From positions 744,001 through 808,000 of the forward strand of contig NZ_CP070490.1 of NCBI RefSeq assembly GCF_016925635.1: DNA of 64,000 bases. Reading direction: 5' to 3'. The position numbers were made by a program, and so were the translations under genes. Origin of the DNA: Lysinibacillus fusiformis. GTDB taxonomy: Bacteria; Bacillota; Bacilli; Bacillales_A; Planococcaceae. Shown piece by piece: positions 9,080-17,662 of this stretch (position 1 is the stretch's first letter; each line of letters starts with the position of its first letter). A model generated the notes under the pieces. The model was not told where the DNA came from. It made no database searches and was given only the letters and a program-made list of their open reading frames with translations.

Positions 9080-9697
9080 ATGATTTTAACAAAGCAAGAA
9101 GCAATGCAGGCACTTAAAAAGAACAAGTTCATCGGTTTTACTATTACAACAGGCAATATTATTATGAAAAAGATTAATAAAACCGAATATAATATTTTTG
9201 TTTTTGAAGAAGAAAGAGAGAAACCATTACGTTATGTAGGCTCTATCATGAACGTTATGGCGACAATGAGCGATAAAGCTTCCAAGAAAGATTTTGTGAT
9301 TGTTGAACAACTACCAGCAAGAAACAGTGCTGAAGAAACTCAATCTTCTGAACAGGAAGACATGACAGAAGAAAAAGTAGCGCCAATCGAAGAAAAACCT
9401 TTAGTTGAAGGTCAAGAAGAAAGCCGTGCGATTGCTGGCTATGAAGGGTTATATGAAATGACGATGAGTGGTCGAATTATTACGGTACGCGAAAACCGCC
9501 CATTGGCTCGTTGTAATGATGAATATGGCTTCCATATTGCACGACTAACAAAGGACGGCAAAGCATCTAGCCATAATGTTTTTGAACTTTGGAAACAGAC
9601 ATTCCCAGAGCTGGAGCATACTCTTTTCAAAGGTGCTTTAAAAGCTAAGTATGGTACAGGCTGTAAGCTAATCGATAAACCTGGTATCCATTTTTAA
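9080..9697 (+). CDS. small protein with a C-terminal NUMOD4-like motif
   Basis: 205 residues and no known full-length family. The first 80 residues form a compact alpha/beta unit (KNKFIGFTITTGNIIMKKI). An acidic linker (about 90-120) rich in Glu follows. The last 80 residues read IAGYEGLYEMTMSGRIITV then GFHIARLTKDGKASSHNVFELW, which resembles the NUMOD4 motif and following repeat of phage HNH/homing endonucleases that bind DNA. No HNH or GIY-YIG nuclease motif is present, so this would be a DNA-binding module without the nuclease. TTAGGAG precedes the ATG and a strong terminator follows. Confidence 0.7.
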   Translation: MILTKQEAMQALKKNKFIGFTITTGNIIMKKINKTEYNIFVFEEEREKPLRYVGSIMNVMATMSDKASKKDFVIVEQLPARNSAEETQSSEQEDMTEEKVAPIEEKPLVEGQEESRAIAGYEGLYEMTMSGRIITVRENRPLARCNDEYGFHIARLTKDGKASSHNVFELWKQTFPELEHTLFKGALKAKYGTGCKLIDKPGIHF

Positions 9698-9700
9698 TGG

Positions 9701-9735
9701 AACACCCTCAGCGAAAAAAAGCTGAGGGTGTTGTT
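9701..9735. terminator. bidirectional terminator between converging genes
   Basis: Perfect 12-bp stem AACACCCTCAGC with GCTGAGGGTGTT around a GAAAAAAA loop. It sits between the stop at 9697 and the converging gene ending at 9738 and can serve both. Confidence 0.85.
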
Positions 9736-9737
9736 GT

Positions 9738-11351
9738 TTAGACATGATATATTTTTTGCCATTTGAAAATCTTTATTATGTTGATTTTGGCTACTTTATG
9801 GAAACCTGCCTGTACGAGCTTTCGCCGTCTGCTTCTATCATACCATGGGGCTATTGTACAAACTGCCCTCCCTTCACGTTGCACTTCAGTAACAATCTCA
9901 ACTAGTCGCTGGCTGTCATATTCTTTTATAAACGACATATTATCTGACAGCTCATAGGAATAGTCAACCGTTTCTTCCGTTGCCGTTTTATCGTGTCTCT
10001 TGTATATGACTTGATCGCCATCTGCAAAGGGTCGATACCCCTTATAGAGGTCTGCAACATTGTTCGCTCGCTCTTTCATCGTCATGATATCCTTCATTGG
10101 TAATTCTTGAAATCTCACTTTTTCGCTATCTTGTTTTTGCTCTGCAATATAAACATCTAAAATATGAACCGATAGTATTCGTTGGAACATTTTCGTAACA
10201 GCTCTTAGCCAGTCTTTTGTATTTGCATGCTTCAAAAAATAACGCAGTTCTCCTAATCTGTCTCGCTTCAGTTTCACTAGCTGATGATTATTCGTTAATA
10301 GCCCTTTTAGCCGATCACGTATGACCATCCATAATCGAATATTACGCTCTTTAATTCCTTTTGTACTCATGACAAATTTTCTAGTGAAATCAATATGTGT
10401 ATACCATTCAAACTTATATGGCTCATAGCCACTTCCTAAGTCATAATAACGATAGCCAGATTGATGTGCTTTTAGCATGTTTTCCTTTTCAATAAGGCGC
10501 CCTGGGCCAAATAGGTTAAAATCAGGCTCATGGCCCATTGCCTGGCAAAAATTACGCTCTCTACAGCATAGGTCAATTGTAAAAGCAATCCACTGCCTTT
10601 CAAATTGTAAGCTATCGACTTCTACCCGAAGCACCTTGCTGTTGGTTTTAGCTAGCCGCTCATAAAATAGACGTGTTTGCTTTTCTGTAAAGCCACTTTT
10701 ATCAATTTTCTTTTGCCATCTTCTTGTGAACAACGTAAACATGTCTTGTAGATAATTGGGATTTACTTCCTGAAAGACGACATGACCAAGTGACTTTAAT
10801 TTGTTTTCACGTCGTTTAAGGCTTTTGAATTTCTTGCGATGCTTCTGTAGAAATGTATCTATTGTAATGGATTGAAAATCGATATAGGATGTGACAGTCC
10901 GAAAAATCGAATGGGGCATCTGATATTCGATCGCATACTTCTCTAATTCTTGAGAGGTTTTCTTACTTTCTACTAAACCATGTAACACGATTAAATAACG
11001 CTTATATTTTCGCGAAAACTCCTTCAATAGAAACGTAATGGAATGTTCCAGCCACTCCTTGTCAGCGATCACTTCCATATAGGTCGCAAAACCTTGTCCT
11101 AAAAAGCTAAAATAATGGATTGTACCAAATCGTATACAATGCACTAACGGAAAAAAAGCCACTGCCACACCCTGATGTTCCACTATGTAAATCTCTACAT
11201 TTTCCTGAACCCCAAGCGTTGCCCACCAAGTTGAAATCCATTCGTACTCAATAAAAGGATTATTATTGTGCTCTTTTTCAAGTATCCCTGACCAAGTACT
11301 TCTATAGGGCTCTAACTCTTCGATAGTCGTGATGAGTTTATAAGCTAGCAA
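9738..11351 (-). CDS. BioF2-like GNAT acetyltransferase, paralogue of the envelope-operon copy
   Basis: 537 residues with the same order as the protein at 3142-4815: the N-terminus NNPFIEYEWISTWWATLG, a middle KVLRVEVDSLQFERQWIAFT segment, the YYDLGSGYEPYKFEW motif closing the acetyltransferase part, and a basic C-terminal extension. Shared motifs show the two are paralogues, and this one stands alone rather than in the operon. It probably acylates an envelope polysaccharide. The start is a TTG at 11351 with AAAGGAG about twelve bases upstream, so it is somewhat uncertain. Confidence 0.75.
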   Translation of the reverse strand: MLAYKLITTIEELEPYRSTWSGILEKEHNNNPFIEYEWISTWWATLGVQENVEIYIVEHQGVAVAFFPLVHCIRFGTIHYFSFLGQGFATYMEVIADKEWLEHSITFLLKEFSRKYKRYLIVLHGLVESKKTSQELEKYAIEYQMPHSIFRTVTSYIDFQSITIDTFLQKHRKKFKSLKRRENKLKSLGHVVFQEVNPNYLQDMFTLFTRRWQKKIDKSGFTEKQTRLFYERLAKTNSKVLRVEVDSLQFERQWIAFTIDLCCRERNFCQAMGHEPDFNLFGPGRLIEKENMLKAHQSGYRYYDLGSGYEPYKFEWYTHIDFTRKFVMSTKGIKERNIRLWMVIRDRLKGLLTNNHQLVKLKRDRLGELRYFLKHANTKDWLRAVTKMFQRILSVHILDVYIAEQKQDSEKVRFQELPMKDIMTMKERANNVADLYKGYRPFADGDQVIYKRHDKTATEETVDYSYELSDNMSFIKEYDSQRLVEIVTEVQREGRAVCTIAPWYDRSRRRKLVQAGFHKVAKINIIKIFKWQKIYHV

Positions 11352-11440
11352 TGTACTAAATCGCTCCTTTTTCCGTTATCATCCATACATTTAGTAGCCA
11401 CTATATTCCTAGCAAGAAAGTATTAGAACATTACACCAAC

Positions 11441-11473
11441 GTAAAAACCCCTCCTCATTAGAAAGGAAGGGTT
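11441..11473 (-). terminator. terminator downstream of the KstD-like flavoprotein gene
   Basis: A ten-pair stem (AACCCTTCCT with AGGAGGGGTT, one G-T pair) is followed by TTTTT on the minus strand, ten bases after the stop at 11483. Confidence 0.85.
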
Positions 11474-11482
11474 ATGTCTCAT

Positions 11483-13171
11483 TTATACGTTTACAAGTGA
11501 TACCTCACCTTTTGTCACTGCATTGGCCATATGTGCTGTCGCTACATAGCTTAATGTCATACCAGGTCCAATGGTTGCGCCTGGGCCAGGATACGTCTCT
11601 CCCATGATAGACGCTGAACAATTGCCTGAAGCATACAATCCTTCAATGGGTTGACCATCCTCCTTTATCACACGAGCATATTCGTCCACTACGAGGCCTC
11701 CTTTTGTGCCAATATCTCCAGGATAAAGACGCAATGCATAGAATGGCGCTTTCTTGATTTCTGCTAAATTTGGATTTGGTAGTGTCGGGTCCCCGTAGTA
11801 ATTATCATAGGCACTATCTCCTCGATAAAAATCATCATCATGTCCGTTCCTCGCAAAGTCATTAAAACGATTCACCGTCGCTACTAGACTCTCCGCTGGC
11901 ACATCCATTTGTCTAGCAAGCTCTTCAATCGTTTCCGCACTTTTTGCGACTCCATGCTCAAACCAACTTTTAGGGAAGGCTTGTCCAGGGAACAGTCCTG
12001 TAAAAATATAACGGTTTTTAGCAGAGGCATCAATCAGTATCCAGGAAGGAACCGCCTGTTTGGTTGCCTCTTGATGCTTATACATCGTATCCACAAATTC
12101 ATGATATGGTGCCGCTTCATTGACAAAACGCAGTCCTGTACTATCCACCACCATCATATTTGGTACACCGCGATCTGCCACAAGGAAGAATGGATGTCCT
12201 TGTGGATCAATAACAGAAGGTGCTCCCCACACTTTATCCATTAAATCCAACGTAGCACCAATTTTTACACCAGGTTCAATGATGTCACCTGTTTGCCCTT
12301 CTGGTGAAGAAGTCCATGCAGCTTTCGTTGGACTTGGTAAATATTTTTCTCGGAGGGTCTGATTATGTGAAAAACCACCTGAAGAAAGAACAACACCTTT
12401 CTTTGCCTCAATTTTCAGCTCTTGCCCATCTCGTTCCACAATAATTCCATTCACTCGCTCCTTGTCCATAATGAAATCTTTAAAGGCAGTTGATAGCCAA
12501 AGCTCACCATTTGCTTCTGCAAGAGAGAGTCGTAAACGAGCAACTAAAGCTTCTCCTAATGCGACTGGGTCACTCTTAGTCACCTTTGACTTTACTAAAC
12601 GCGCTCCTAATTTCAGGGCAGTTGTTTTTCCTTTTAACGTCCGAGTAATCATGTTCACCTTATGAAACTCGTAGCTATTCATCGTGAATCCTTTTGTTGA
12701 TAGAGTTGCTCGACGCATAGAATTTGCTAAAGAACCCATTTTCGTTAAATCGAAAATAAGTGGTTCAATGGAGCGTCCTTGTGACAAGCCACCTGTTTTT
12801 TCTGGATAATAATCCGAGTAGCCTTTTGCATACTGGAACCGCATATGCTTTGTTTTATTGTATAAAAAGCGTAACATTTCAGGTCCTCTCGTAATATAAG
12901 CTTCCTTTAACGCTTCTGGCACACGATCACCGATTGTTGAATCTAGATATTGGCGTGCAAGTTCATGTGTATCTGGGACACCTGCACCTTTAATGACATG
13001 ATTATTAGGAATCCATAAGGCACCGCCTGAAATAGCAGAAGCACCACCATAGCGATCTGTTTTTTCAATCACTAATGATTTCATTCCTTGTAACTTTGCT
13101 GTTAAACCTGCTGTCAATCCCGCTGCACCAGAGCCTACTACCACTACATCATAACTTGCATCCCATTTCAT
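11483..13171 (-). CDS. FAD-dependent oxidoreductase, 3-ketosteroid dehydrogenase / fumarate reductase-like
   Basis: 562 residues. The N-terminal dinucleotide-binding motif VVVVGSGAAGLTAGL, the FAD contact GGASAISGGALWIP, and a C-terminal GTKGGLVVDEYARVI..GLYASGNCSASIMGETYPGPGATIGPGMT are typical of KstD-like / fumarate-reductase flavoprotein dehydrogenases. Such enzymes add or remove hydrogens on alpha,beta-unsaturated ketones or acids. The substrate cannot be read from the sequence, and no steroid pathway genes are nearby. AGGAGG lies upstream of the ATG at 13171. It is a single cistron. Confidence 0.85.
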   Translation of the reverse strand: MKWDASYDVVVVGSGAAGLTAGLTAKLQGMKSLVIEKTDRYGGASAISGGALWIPNNHVIKGAGVPDTHELARQYLDSTIGDRVPEALKEAYITRGPEMLRFLYNKTKHMRFQYAKGYSDYYPEKTGGLSQGRSIEPLIFDLTKMGSLANSMRRATLSTKGFTMNSYEFHKVNMITRTLKGKTTALKLGARLVKSKVTKSDPVALGEALVARLRLSLAEANGELWLSTAFKDFIMDKERVNGIIVERDGQELKIEAKKGVVLSSGGFSHNQTLREKYLPSPTKAAWTSSPEGQTGDIIEPGVKIGATLDLMDKVWGAPSVIDPQGHPFFLVADRGVPNMMVVDSTGLRFVNEAAPYHEFVDTMYKHQEATKQAVPSWILIDASAKNRYIFTGLFPGQAFPKSWFEHGVAKSAETIEELARQMDVPAESLVATVNRFNDFARNGHDDDFYRGDSAYDNYYGDPTLPNPNLAEIKKAPFYALRLYPGDIGTKGGLVVDEYARVIKEDGQPIEGLYASGNCSASIMGETYPGPGATIGPGMTLSYVATAHMANAVTKGEVSLVNV

Positions 13172-13582
13172 TCAACCATTCCTCCTTATATGAGCTAAAT
13201 CGATGAATCTGGCCTTTCTATTAAAAAGCATAGAATTAAACCAATATTCAGTCAATTTATACCGTTCCCTATATTTCCACAAAAAAAGAGCATAATCGCT
13301 CCCTTTAAGGTTTTAGAATCACCTTTATACAGTTATCTTCCACTTCACTAAATAAGCTTTACTTGCAATTCCCTGATATGTTACAGCCTTCATATCATCA
13401 TCTCCCTCTGTAAAGTATCATTACAACTAGCATAGATTCTGACTCTATTCTTTCCTTGTCTAATCTGCGGTCTGCACATCATGTTTTTACGCTGCCAAAT
13501 CGACTGCAAGCATATTCATTTCTACTTAGCATATATTTTGAAAAAGACATTAAGTTGATGATAGGGCGGAGGAATTTTACAG
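13172..13582. other. intergenic region between divergent genes
   Basis: 410 bases without a convincing gene. A short minus-strand hairpin (GAGC, six-base loop, GCTC, then TTTTTTT) lies at 13281-13302 with no gene upstream to terminate, so it may be a relic. The right end supplies the ribosome binding site of the ZIP gene. A 67-residue frame starting at 13456 overlaps the ZIP start in another phase and looks accidental. Confidence 0.5.
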
Positions 13583-14278
13583 GTGAGTGCAATGATACTT
13601 GGCGGTTTTCTATTTTTCAGTGTGAGCATTGGGGGCGCGATTGCCTGGATTTTCTCTAAGCTATTTCAGCATACAACACAAGGATTATCATTATTATGTG
13701 GGGGTTTTTTAGTAGGCTTACTTGTGCTAGATATCATCCCATCTTCATTTCAAATCTATCAACCATTCGGTATTATACTGGGTATTTTTATTGGCTATTT
13801 CATCTTTCAACTACTAGACACCTTATTTCATGCTTCTCATACACAAAATCCCTCGGTCTCTCTATTAACCCTTGCTATGATTATCCATACAATACCCATT
13901 AGTCTCACTGTCGGAAATTTACTTGGAAATGCTGCATTAAGTATTTCTCTCACTGCCTCCATTATTCTTCACCATGTTCCAGAGGGCTTTGCTCTATCTA
14001 CCGCACTCATCTCTCAGGGCGAAAGGCTATGGAGACTTTTCATTTATTTCTTTATCTTTTCTATTTTCTTTAGTATTTTCATCTGGTTTGGTCAATATTG
14101 GGCTTTACCAGACAAAGCACAAGGGATCTTAATGGGCATTTCGATAGGATTGATTGCTACAGCTAGTATTTCTGAATTCATTTTACATCAGCTACAAAAA
14201 GTCTCATTTAAAGCATTTTTTATGTATCTCTTTTTAGGTTATTTTCTAAGCTATATTTTCCATATACTTGTTGAATAA
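13583..14278 (+). CDS. ZIP family divalent metal transporter
   Basis: 231 residues with about seven to eight hydrophobic segments. The ZIP metal site is visible: AMIIHTIPISLTVGN in the fourth segment and IILHHVPEGFALSTAL in the fifth, matching the HxxPEG motif. The first of these has lost the PEG part (HTIPIS), as in ZupT-unlike bacterial members. It should carry Zn, Fe or Mn ions across the membrane. The GTG start at 13583 follows GCGGAGG with a ten-base gap. It is a single gene ahead of the multicopper oxidase gene. Confidence 0.8.
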   Translation: MSAMILGGFLFFSVSIGGAIAWIFSKLFQHTTQGLSLLCGGFLVGLLVLDIIPSSFQIYQPFGIILGIFIGYFIFQLLDTLFHASHTQNPSVSLLTLAMIIHTIPISLTVGNLLGNAALSISLTASIILHHVPEGFALSTALISQGERLWRLFIYFFIFSIFFSIFIWFGQYWALPDKAQGILMGISIGLIATASISEFILHQLQKVSFKAFFMYLFLGYFLSYIFHILVE

Positions 14279-14509
14279 CAAAGGGATATCTCTGCACTTG
14301 AGACACCCCTTTCCTATTTTATTCTTCACTTACTAGCATTAAAGTATGCGTGAGAATCTTACTTCTATTCTTGAATTTGAAGCTACTTGAGCAGATGAAC
14401 AAACGACAAGCCACATTACATATTTAATTAGATATAAAGACGAATGTGGTCCTAAATCCCATCACTATAGACATACATTAATGGAAATCAAGCTTACAGG
14501 AGGTTTCAA

Positions 14510-15406
14510 ATGGTTATCACCCCTGGTATAAAAGATTTGCCTTATCGTATGCAGGTAGATGGTTCGAAGTTTTTCACTTTAATTGCGGAAGAAATAACAT
14601 GGGAGCTTGTCGATGGGATATTCATTCAGGCTTGGGGCTACAATGGTTCCACTCCTGGACCAACCATTCGTGTTTACCCTGGTGATCGTGTATGTATTCG
14701 TGTCATTAATCGACTGCCTGAAAAAACTAGTGTGCATTGGCATGGCTTAATCGTACCGAACACAATGGACGGTGTCCCCCCAATTGAACCATCACCCTTT
14801 ATTGAACCTGGACATTATTTCGATTATCATTTTACGATTAAAAATCCTCCAGGAACGTATATGTATCATTCCCATGTAAATGTTGCTGTGCAAGATAATG
14901 CTGGTCTATTAGGTGGCTTGATCGTTGAAGATCCAAACTTACAAAATACTCATCAGCATAAGGATTATCTATGCCTATTACAAGAATGGGCCGTCGACCA
15001 ATTGCCTTGGGGGAAGCTTACAAAAGGTACGTATCCGTTAAATTTTATCAAACCGGAATTTAATTTCTTTACGATCAATGGCAAATGCTATCCTTTTACA
15101 AAACCATTAGCCGTACATTTCGGTGATACTGTAAACATTCGTTTTGGCAATATTCAAATGCATCACCACCCCATCCATTTACATGGTCACCAATTTCATG
15201 TTGTTGGGGCAGACGGTTTTCCTATCGCTAGTCACAAGCAAATTGCCAAGAACACCATTCTTGTGGCCTCTGGTGAAACTTGGGATATATGCTTTACAGC
15301 TAATAACCCTGGTATCTGGCCCATCCATTGTCATATGCCACATCACGTAACAAATAACGGCGCGCCTGGTATTGGGGGCATGTTTACCACGGTGAATTAC
15401 CTCTAA
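14510..15406 (+). CDS. two-domain multicopper oxidase (laccase-like)
   Basis: 298 residues, much shorter than the roughly 500 of three-domain laccases. All four copper-ligand motifs are present: SVHWHGL and MYHSHVN in the first cupredoxin domain, HHPIHLHGHQF and WPIHCHMPHHVTN in the second. The trinuclear site and the type 1 copper Cys and His are therefore available. The position ten residues after the Cys, usually Met, Leu or Phe, is Gly here by simple counting. There is no signal peptide or Tat motif, so the enzyme appears cytoplasmic. ACAGGAGG precedes the ATG and a terminator follows. The substrate may be a phenol or a metal ion such as Cu(I) or Mn(II). Confidence 0.85.
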   Translation: MVITPGIKDLPYRMQVDGSKFFTLIAEEITWELVDGIFIQAWGYNGSTPGPTIRVYPGDRVCIRVINRLPEKTSVHWHGLIVPNTMDGVPPIEPSPFIEPGHYFDYHFTIKNPPGTYMYHSHVNVAVQDNAGLLGGLIVEDPNLQNTHQHKDYLCLLQEWAVDQLPWGKLTKGTYPLNFIKPEFNFFTINGKCYPFTKPLAVHFGDTVNIRFGNIQMHHHPIHLHGHQFHVVGADGFPIASHKQIAKNTILVASGETWDICFTANNPGIWPIHCHMPHHVTNNGAPGIGGMFTTVNYL

Positions 15407-15407
15407 A

Positions 15408-15441
15408 ATGAGGGCAGCTTAAAAGCTGTTCTTTTTTACGT
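15408..15441 (+). terminator. terminator after the multicopper oxidase gene
   Basis: GCAGCTT and AAGCTGT pair around two bases and are followed by CTTTTTT, immediately after the stop codon. Confidence 0.8.
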
Positions 15442-15628
15442 TATATTTCTTTAATAGTGGGTACATACTTGAAAAGGAACTTCGCGCAAAAAACTTTATA
15501 TTTATATAATATCAGAGGCTTTCATTTGATTTTTATTCAAGGGTAGAAGTAGTATGGAATTGTAACGAAGGATTATCTACATATCCACACTATTATATTA
15601 ATGTAACAATTCCAAAGGAGGAATTTCG

Positions 15629-16528
15629 ATGAATTATCAAAACATTACAGTTGCAGGTAGTGGTGTATTAGGGAGTCAAATTGCTTATCAATCTGCTTTC
15701 AAAGGTTTTAATGTAACCGTTTACGACATTAATGACGAGGCTCTAAAAAATGCGCAAGATCGTATTATAAAATTAAAACCATTTTATCAACAAGACTTAG
15801 GTGCAACTCAAGAAGAAGTGGATGCAGCCTATGCACGTCTTTCATTTAATAGTGACTTGGCTCAAGCCGTTGCCAATGCTGATCTTGTTATAGAAGCAAT
15901 TCCTGAGGTTGTGAGCATCAAAACAGATTTTTACACGAATCTTGGAAAAGTAGCACCAGCAAAAACAATTTTTGCAACAAACTCGTCTACTTTATTACCA
16001 AGCCAATTTGCTGAAGCAACTGGCCGTCCTGAGAAATTTTTAGCTCTTCACTTTGCTAATACAATCTGGAAAAACAATACTGCTGAAATAATGAAACACC
16101 CCGATACAGATATGAAAGTATTTGATGAAGTTGTTGAATTTGCACGCGCCATCGGCATGGTACCACTACCATTGCACAAAGAGCAACCTGGCTATATTTT
16201 AAACTCATTACTAGTGCCGTTTTTAGATGCAGCTGAATCCTTACTTGTAAAAGAAGTGGCTGATCCAGAAACAATCGATAAAACATGGATGATTGGTACA
16301 GGCGCTCCACTTGGACCATTTGCTATTCTAGACATCGTTGGCATTAACACTGCCTATAATATTGTCGAAGCGAAAGCAACTGCCACTGGCGATGAAAACA
16401 TGAAAAAATTAGCCAACCTCTTAAAAACAGAGTATATCGACAAAGGCAAACTTGGTCGCGCAACAGGTGAAGGCTTCTACACATATCCAAACCCAAGCTT
16501 TGCTAAACCAGATTTTCTAAAAGCTTAA
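15629..16528 (+). CDS. 3-hydroxyacyl-CoA dehydrogenase family protein
   Basis: 299 residues. The NAD-binding start is ITVAGSGVLGSQIAYQ with GxGxxG, then LVIEAIPE and ATNSSTLLPSQFA, then the substrate-side LALHFANTIWKNNTAEI in which His and the following Asn belong to the catalytic pair of this family. The C-terminal dimerisation domain ends GEGFYTYPNP. It would oxidise an L-3-hydroxyacyl-CoA, or a related hydroxy acid, with NAD+. An AAAGGAGG ribosome binding site and a private terminator make it a single cistron, away from other beta-oxidation genes, so the exact substrate is open. Confidence 0.88.
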   Translation: MNYQNITVAGSGVLGSQIAYQSAFKGFNVTVYDINDEALKNAQDRIIKLKPFYQQDLGATQEEVDAAYARLSFNSDLAQAVANADLVIEAIPEVVSIKTDFYTNLGKVAPAKTIFATNSSTLLPSQFAEATGRPEKFLALHFANTIWKNNTAEIMKHPDTDMKVFDEVVEFARAIGMVPLPLHKEQPGYILNSLLVPFLDAAESLLVKEVADPETIDKTWMIGTGAPLGPFAILDIVGINTAYNIVEAKATATGDENMKKLANLLKTEYIDKGKLGRATGEGFYTYPNPSFAKPDFLKA

Positions 16529-16532
16529 TCGA

Positions 16533-16579
16533 TAAAAAGATGTACATAGTACTTTTTACTATGTGCATCTTTTTTTACT
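16533..16579 (+). terminator. terminator after the hydroxyacyl-CoA dehydrogenase gene
   Basis: AAAGATGTACATAGTA pairs with TACTATGTGCATCTTT (one G-T) across a five-base loop and runs into seven T. Confidence 0.9.
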
Positions 16580-16724
16580 TTCCCAATGTTCGTAGTGACA
16601 ATCCTATCTTCAGATAAGCCGCGTAAGTTATTCCATCATGCATGTAGGAATGAACTCTGGCAACAACAGTATATGTAATCTGGTGACTACTCGAACACCA
16701 GAATAGAAAATCGCCTGGTAGCTT

Positions 16725-16925
16725 TCACAAGAAAAAGTCCCAAAAACTAGGCGCGTCTTGAAATTTTACTGTTGCAAGCTTTTCTATAATTTTTAATTTA
16801 ATTTCTTGCTCTAGGTCTTCCCTTTCATGATAGTCTGTATTGTGTAAACAATGTTTAATTTTTGGGATGAAATTCTCGATTATTGTTAGCGTCTCTTCAG
16901 TATGTTGATTTTCTAAATTTCCCAT
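16725..16925 (-). CDS. rsoA: RsoA-like sigma co-factor
   Basis: 66 residues: ENFIPKIKHCLHNTDYHEREDLEQEIKLKIIEKL, then PSFWDFFL at the end. This matches the RsoA (YvrHa) type, which carries a sigma region-2-like helix and works with SigO as the two halves of one split sigma factor in Bacillus subtilis. The gene starts three bases after the sigO stop codon, with its GGGAGG inside the end of sigO, so the two are translationally coupled and made together, as in B. subtilis. It is slightly shorter than the B. subtilis protein as I recall it. A 7-bp hairpin without a T run (16678-16703) lies downstream. Confidence 0.8.
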   Translation of the reverse strand: MGNLENQHTEETLTIIENFIPKIKHCLHNTDYHEREDLEQEIKLKIIEKLATVKFQDAPSFWDFFL

Positions 16926-16928
16926 AGT

Positions 16929-17519
16929 TTATTCCTCCCTTTTTCCGAGTGAATGATTGAGTTTATTTAAAGCCTTTCTATGATGATTGGATATATTCTG
17001 GGGAGTTGTTTGTAATAGTTGAGCTATCTCTTTTATAGAAAGCTCTTTTACATAAATCATCTCTAAAATTTGAAGCTGTTTTACCGTTAGTTTTTGCAAG
17101 GACTTTAAGAGCTGTACATCTTCTATATTGTCCAATAATCCTCCACCAATTAAATGATCTAGACCATTTTCATTGCGTGTATCTTCTATTAGTTCTTTTA
17201 GGGTCGTCTCCCCCTCCTCTGATAATCCCTTATCTAATATTAATAAAGACCGATTTTGCAGCCTTCTTCTTTTTTTATCAAAATCTAAACTAAAGAAATA
17301 AATTAAATTACTTACATATTTGATCTTCCTAACATTTATATAGTGCGATTGAAAAGATTCATCAACGAGTTTCTTATTCAAATCAGTTGGATATAAGATC
17401 GCTTTTTGCACCAAATAAAGATTTTGGGAATCCGACAAAAAGCTTTTAATAATTGGATTGTTAACCTGCTCATTATTTCTATAGAAAAATTCCTCTATTT
17501 TTTGTTTATCATTCTTCAT
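16929..17519 (-). CDS. sigO: SigO-like RNA polymerase sigma factor
   Basis: 196 residues. The segment NPIIKSFLSDSQNLYL then HYINVRKIKYVSNLIYFFSLDFDKKRR strongly recalls SigO (YvrI) of B. subtilis. The last 50 residues are a sigma region 4 helix-turn-helix (LTVKQLQILEMIYVKELSIKEIAQLLQTTPQNISNHH). Region 2 is weak or absent, which fits the need for RsoA, encoded directly behind it. SigO-RsoA in B. subtilis drives the oxalate decarboxylase gene and yvrJ. Here yvrJ lies 630 bases away. An upstream copy of a motif shared by four local units (17551-17586) suggests autoregulation. GGAGGG precedes the ATG. Confidence 0.85.
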   Translation of the reverse strand: MKNDKQKIEEFFYRNNEQVNNPIIKSFLSDSQNLYLVQKAILYPTDLNKKLVDESFQSHYINVRKIKYVSNLIYFFSLDFDKKRRRLQNRSLLILDKGLSEEGETTLKELIEDTRNENGLDHLIGGGLLDNIEDVQLLKSLQKLTVKQLQILEMIYVKELSIKEIAQLLQTTPQNISNHHRKALNKLNHSLGKREE

Positions 17520-17550
17520 TTAATAATCCCTCCTATTATCCGCCTTCTTT

Positions 17551-17586
17551 CTATATAAAGTGAATGTTGTATCTATATTATAAACC
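17551..17586 (-). promoter_or_regulatory. candidate SigO-RsoA promoter of sigO-rsoA
   Basis: On the minus strand GGTTT (17586-17582) is followed 26 bases later, start to start, by CTTTATATAG (17560-17551), about 30 bases before the sigO start codon. The same two boxes at the same distance lie before the glutaredoxin-like gene and the tRNA-Cys. A sigma-A-like TATAAT at 17582-17577 overlaps it and could give basal expression. Confidence 0.55.
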
Positions 17587-17591
17587 AAAAT

Positions 17592-17607
17592 AAGAACAAG
17601 TGTTCTT
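17592..17607. promoter_or_regulatory. AAGAACA-N2-TGTTCTT inverted repeat upstream of sigO
   Basis: Seven-base arms around two bases, just upstream of the proposed sigO promoter. It contains GAAC-N4-GTTC, the core of the Firmicutes LexA (SOS) box, although the flanking bases differ from the best consensus. It may be the operator of a repressor acting on sigO. Confidence 0.45.
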
Positions 17608-17611
17608 AAAA

Positions 17612-17651
17612 AAGATAAAAAAATCACCTTTTATACAAAAAAGGTGATTTA
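17612..17651 (-). terminator. terminator after the glutaredoxin-like gene
   Basis: AAATCACCTTTT and AAAAGGTGATTT pair around a six-base loop and run into TTTT on the minus strand, separating this gene from sigO. Confidence 0.85.
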
Positions 17652-17662
17652 ATCCAACTTAG

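Noticed and set aside
13456-13659. 67-residue plus frame before the ZIP gene
   Set aside because: No ribosome binding site, and it overlaps the ZIP start in another phase.
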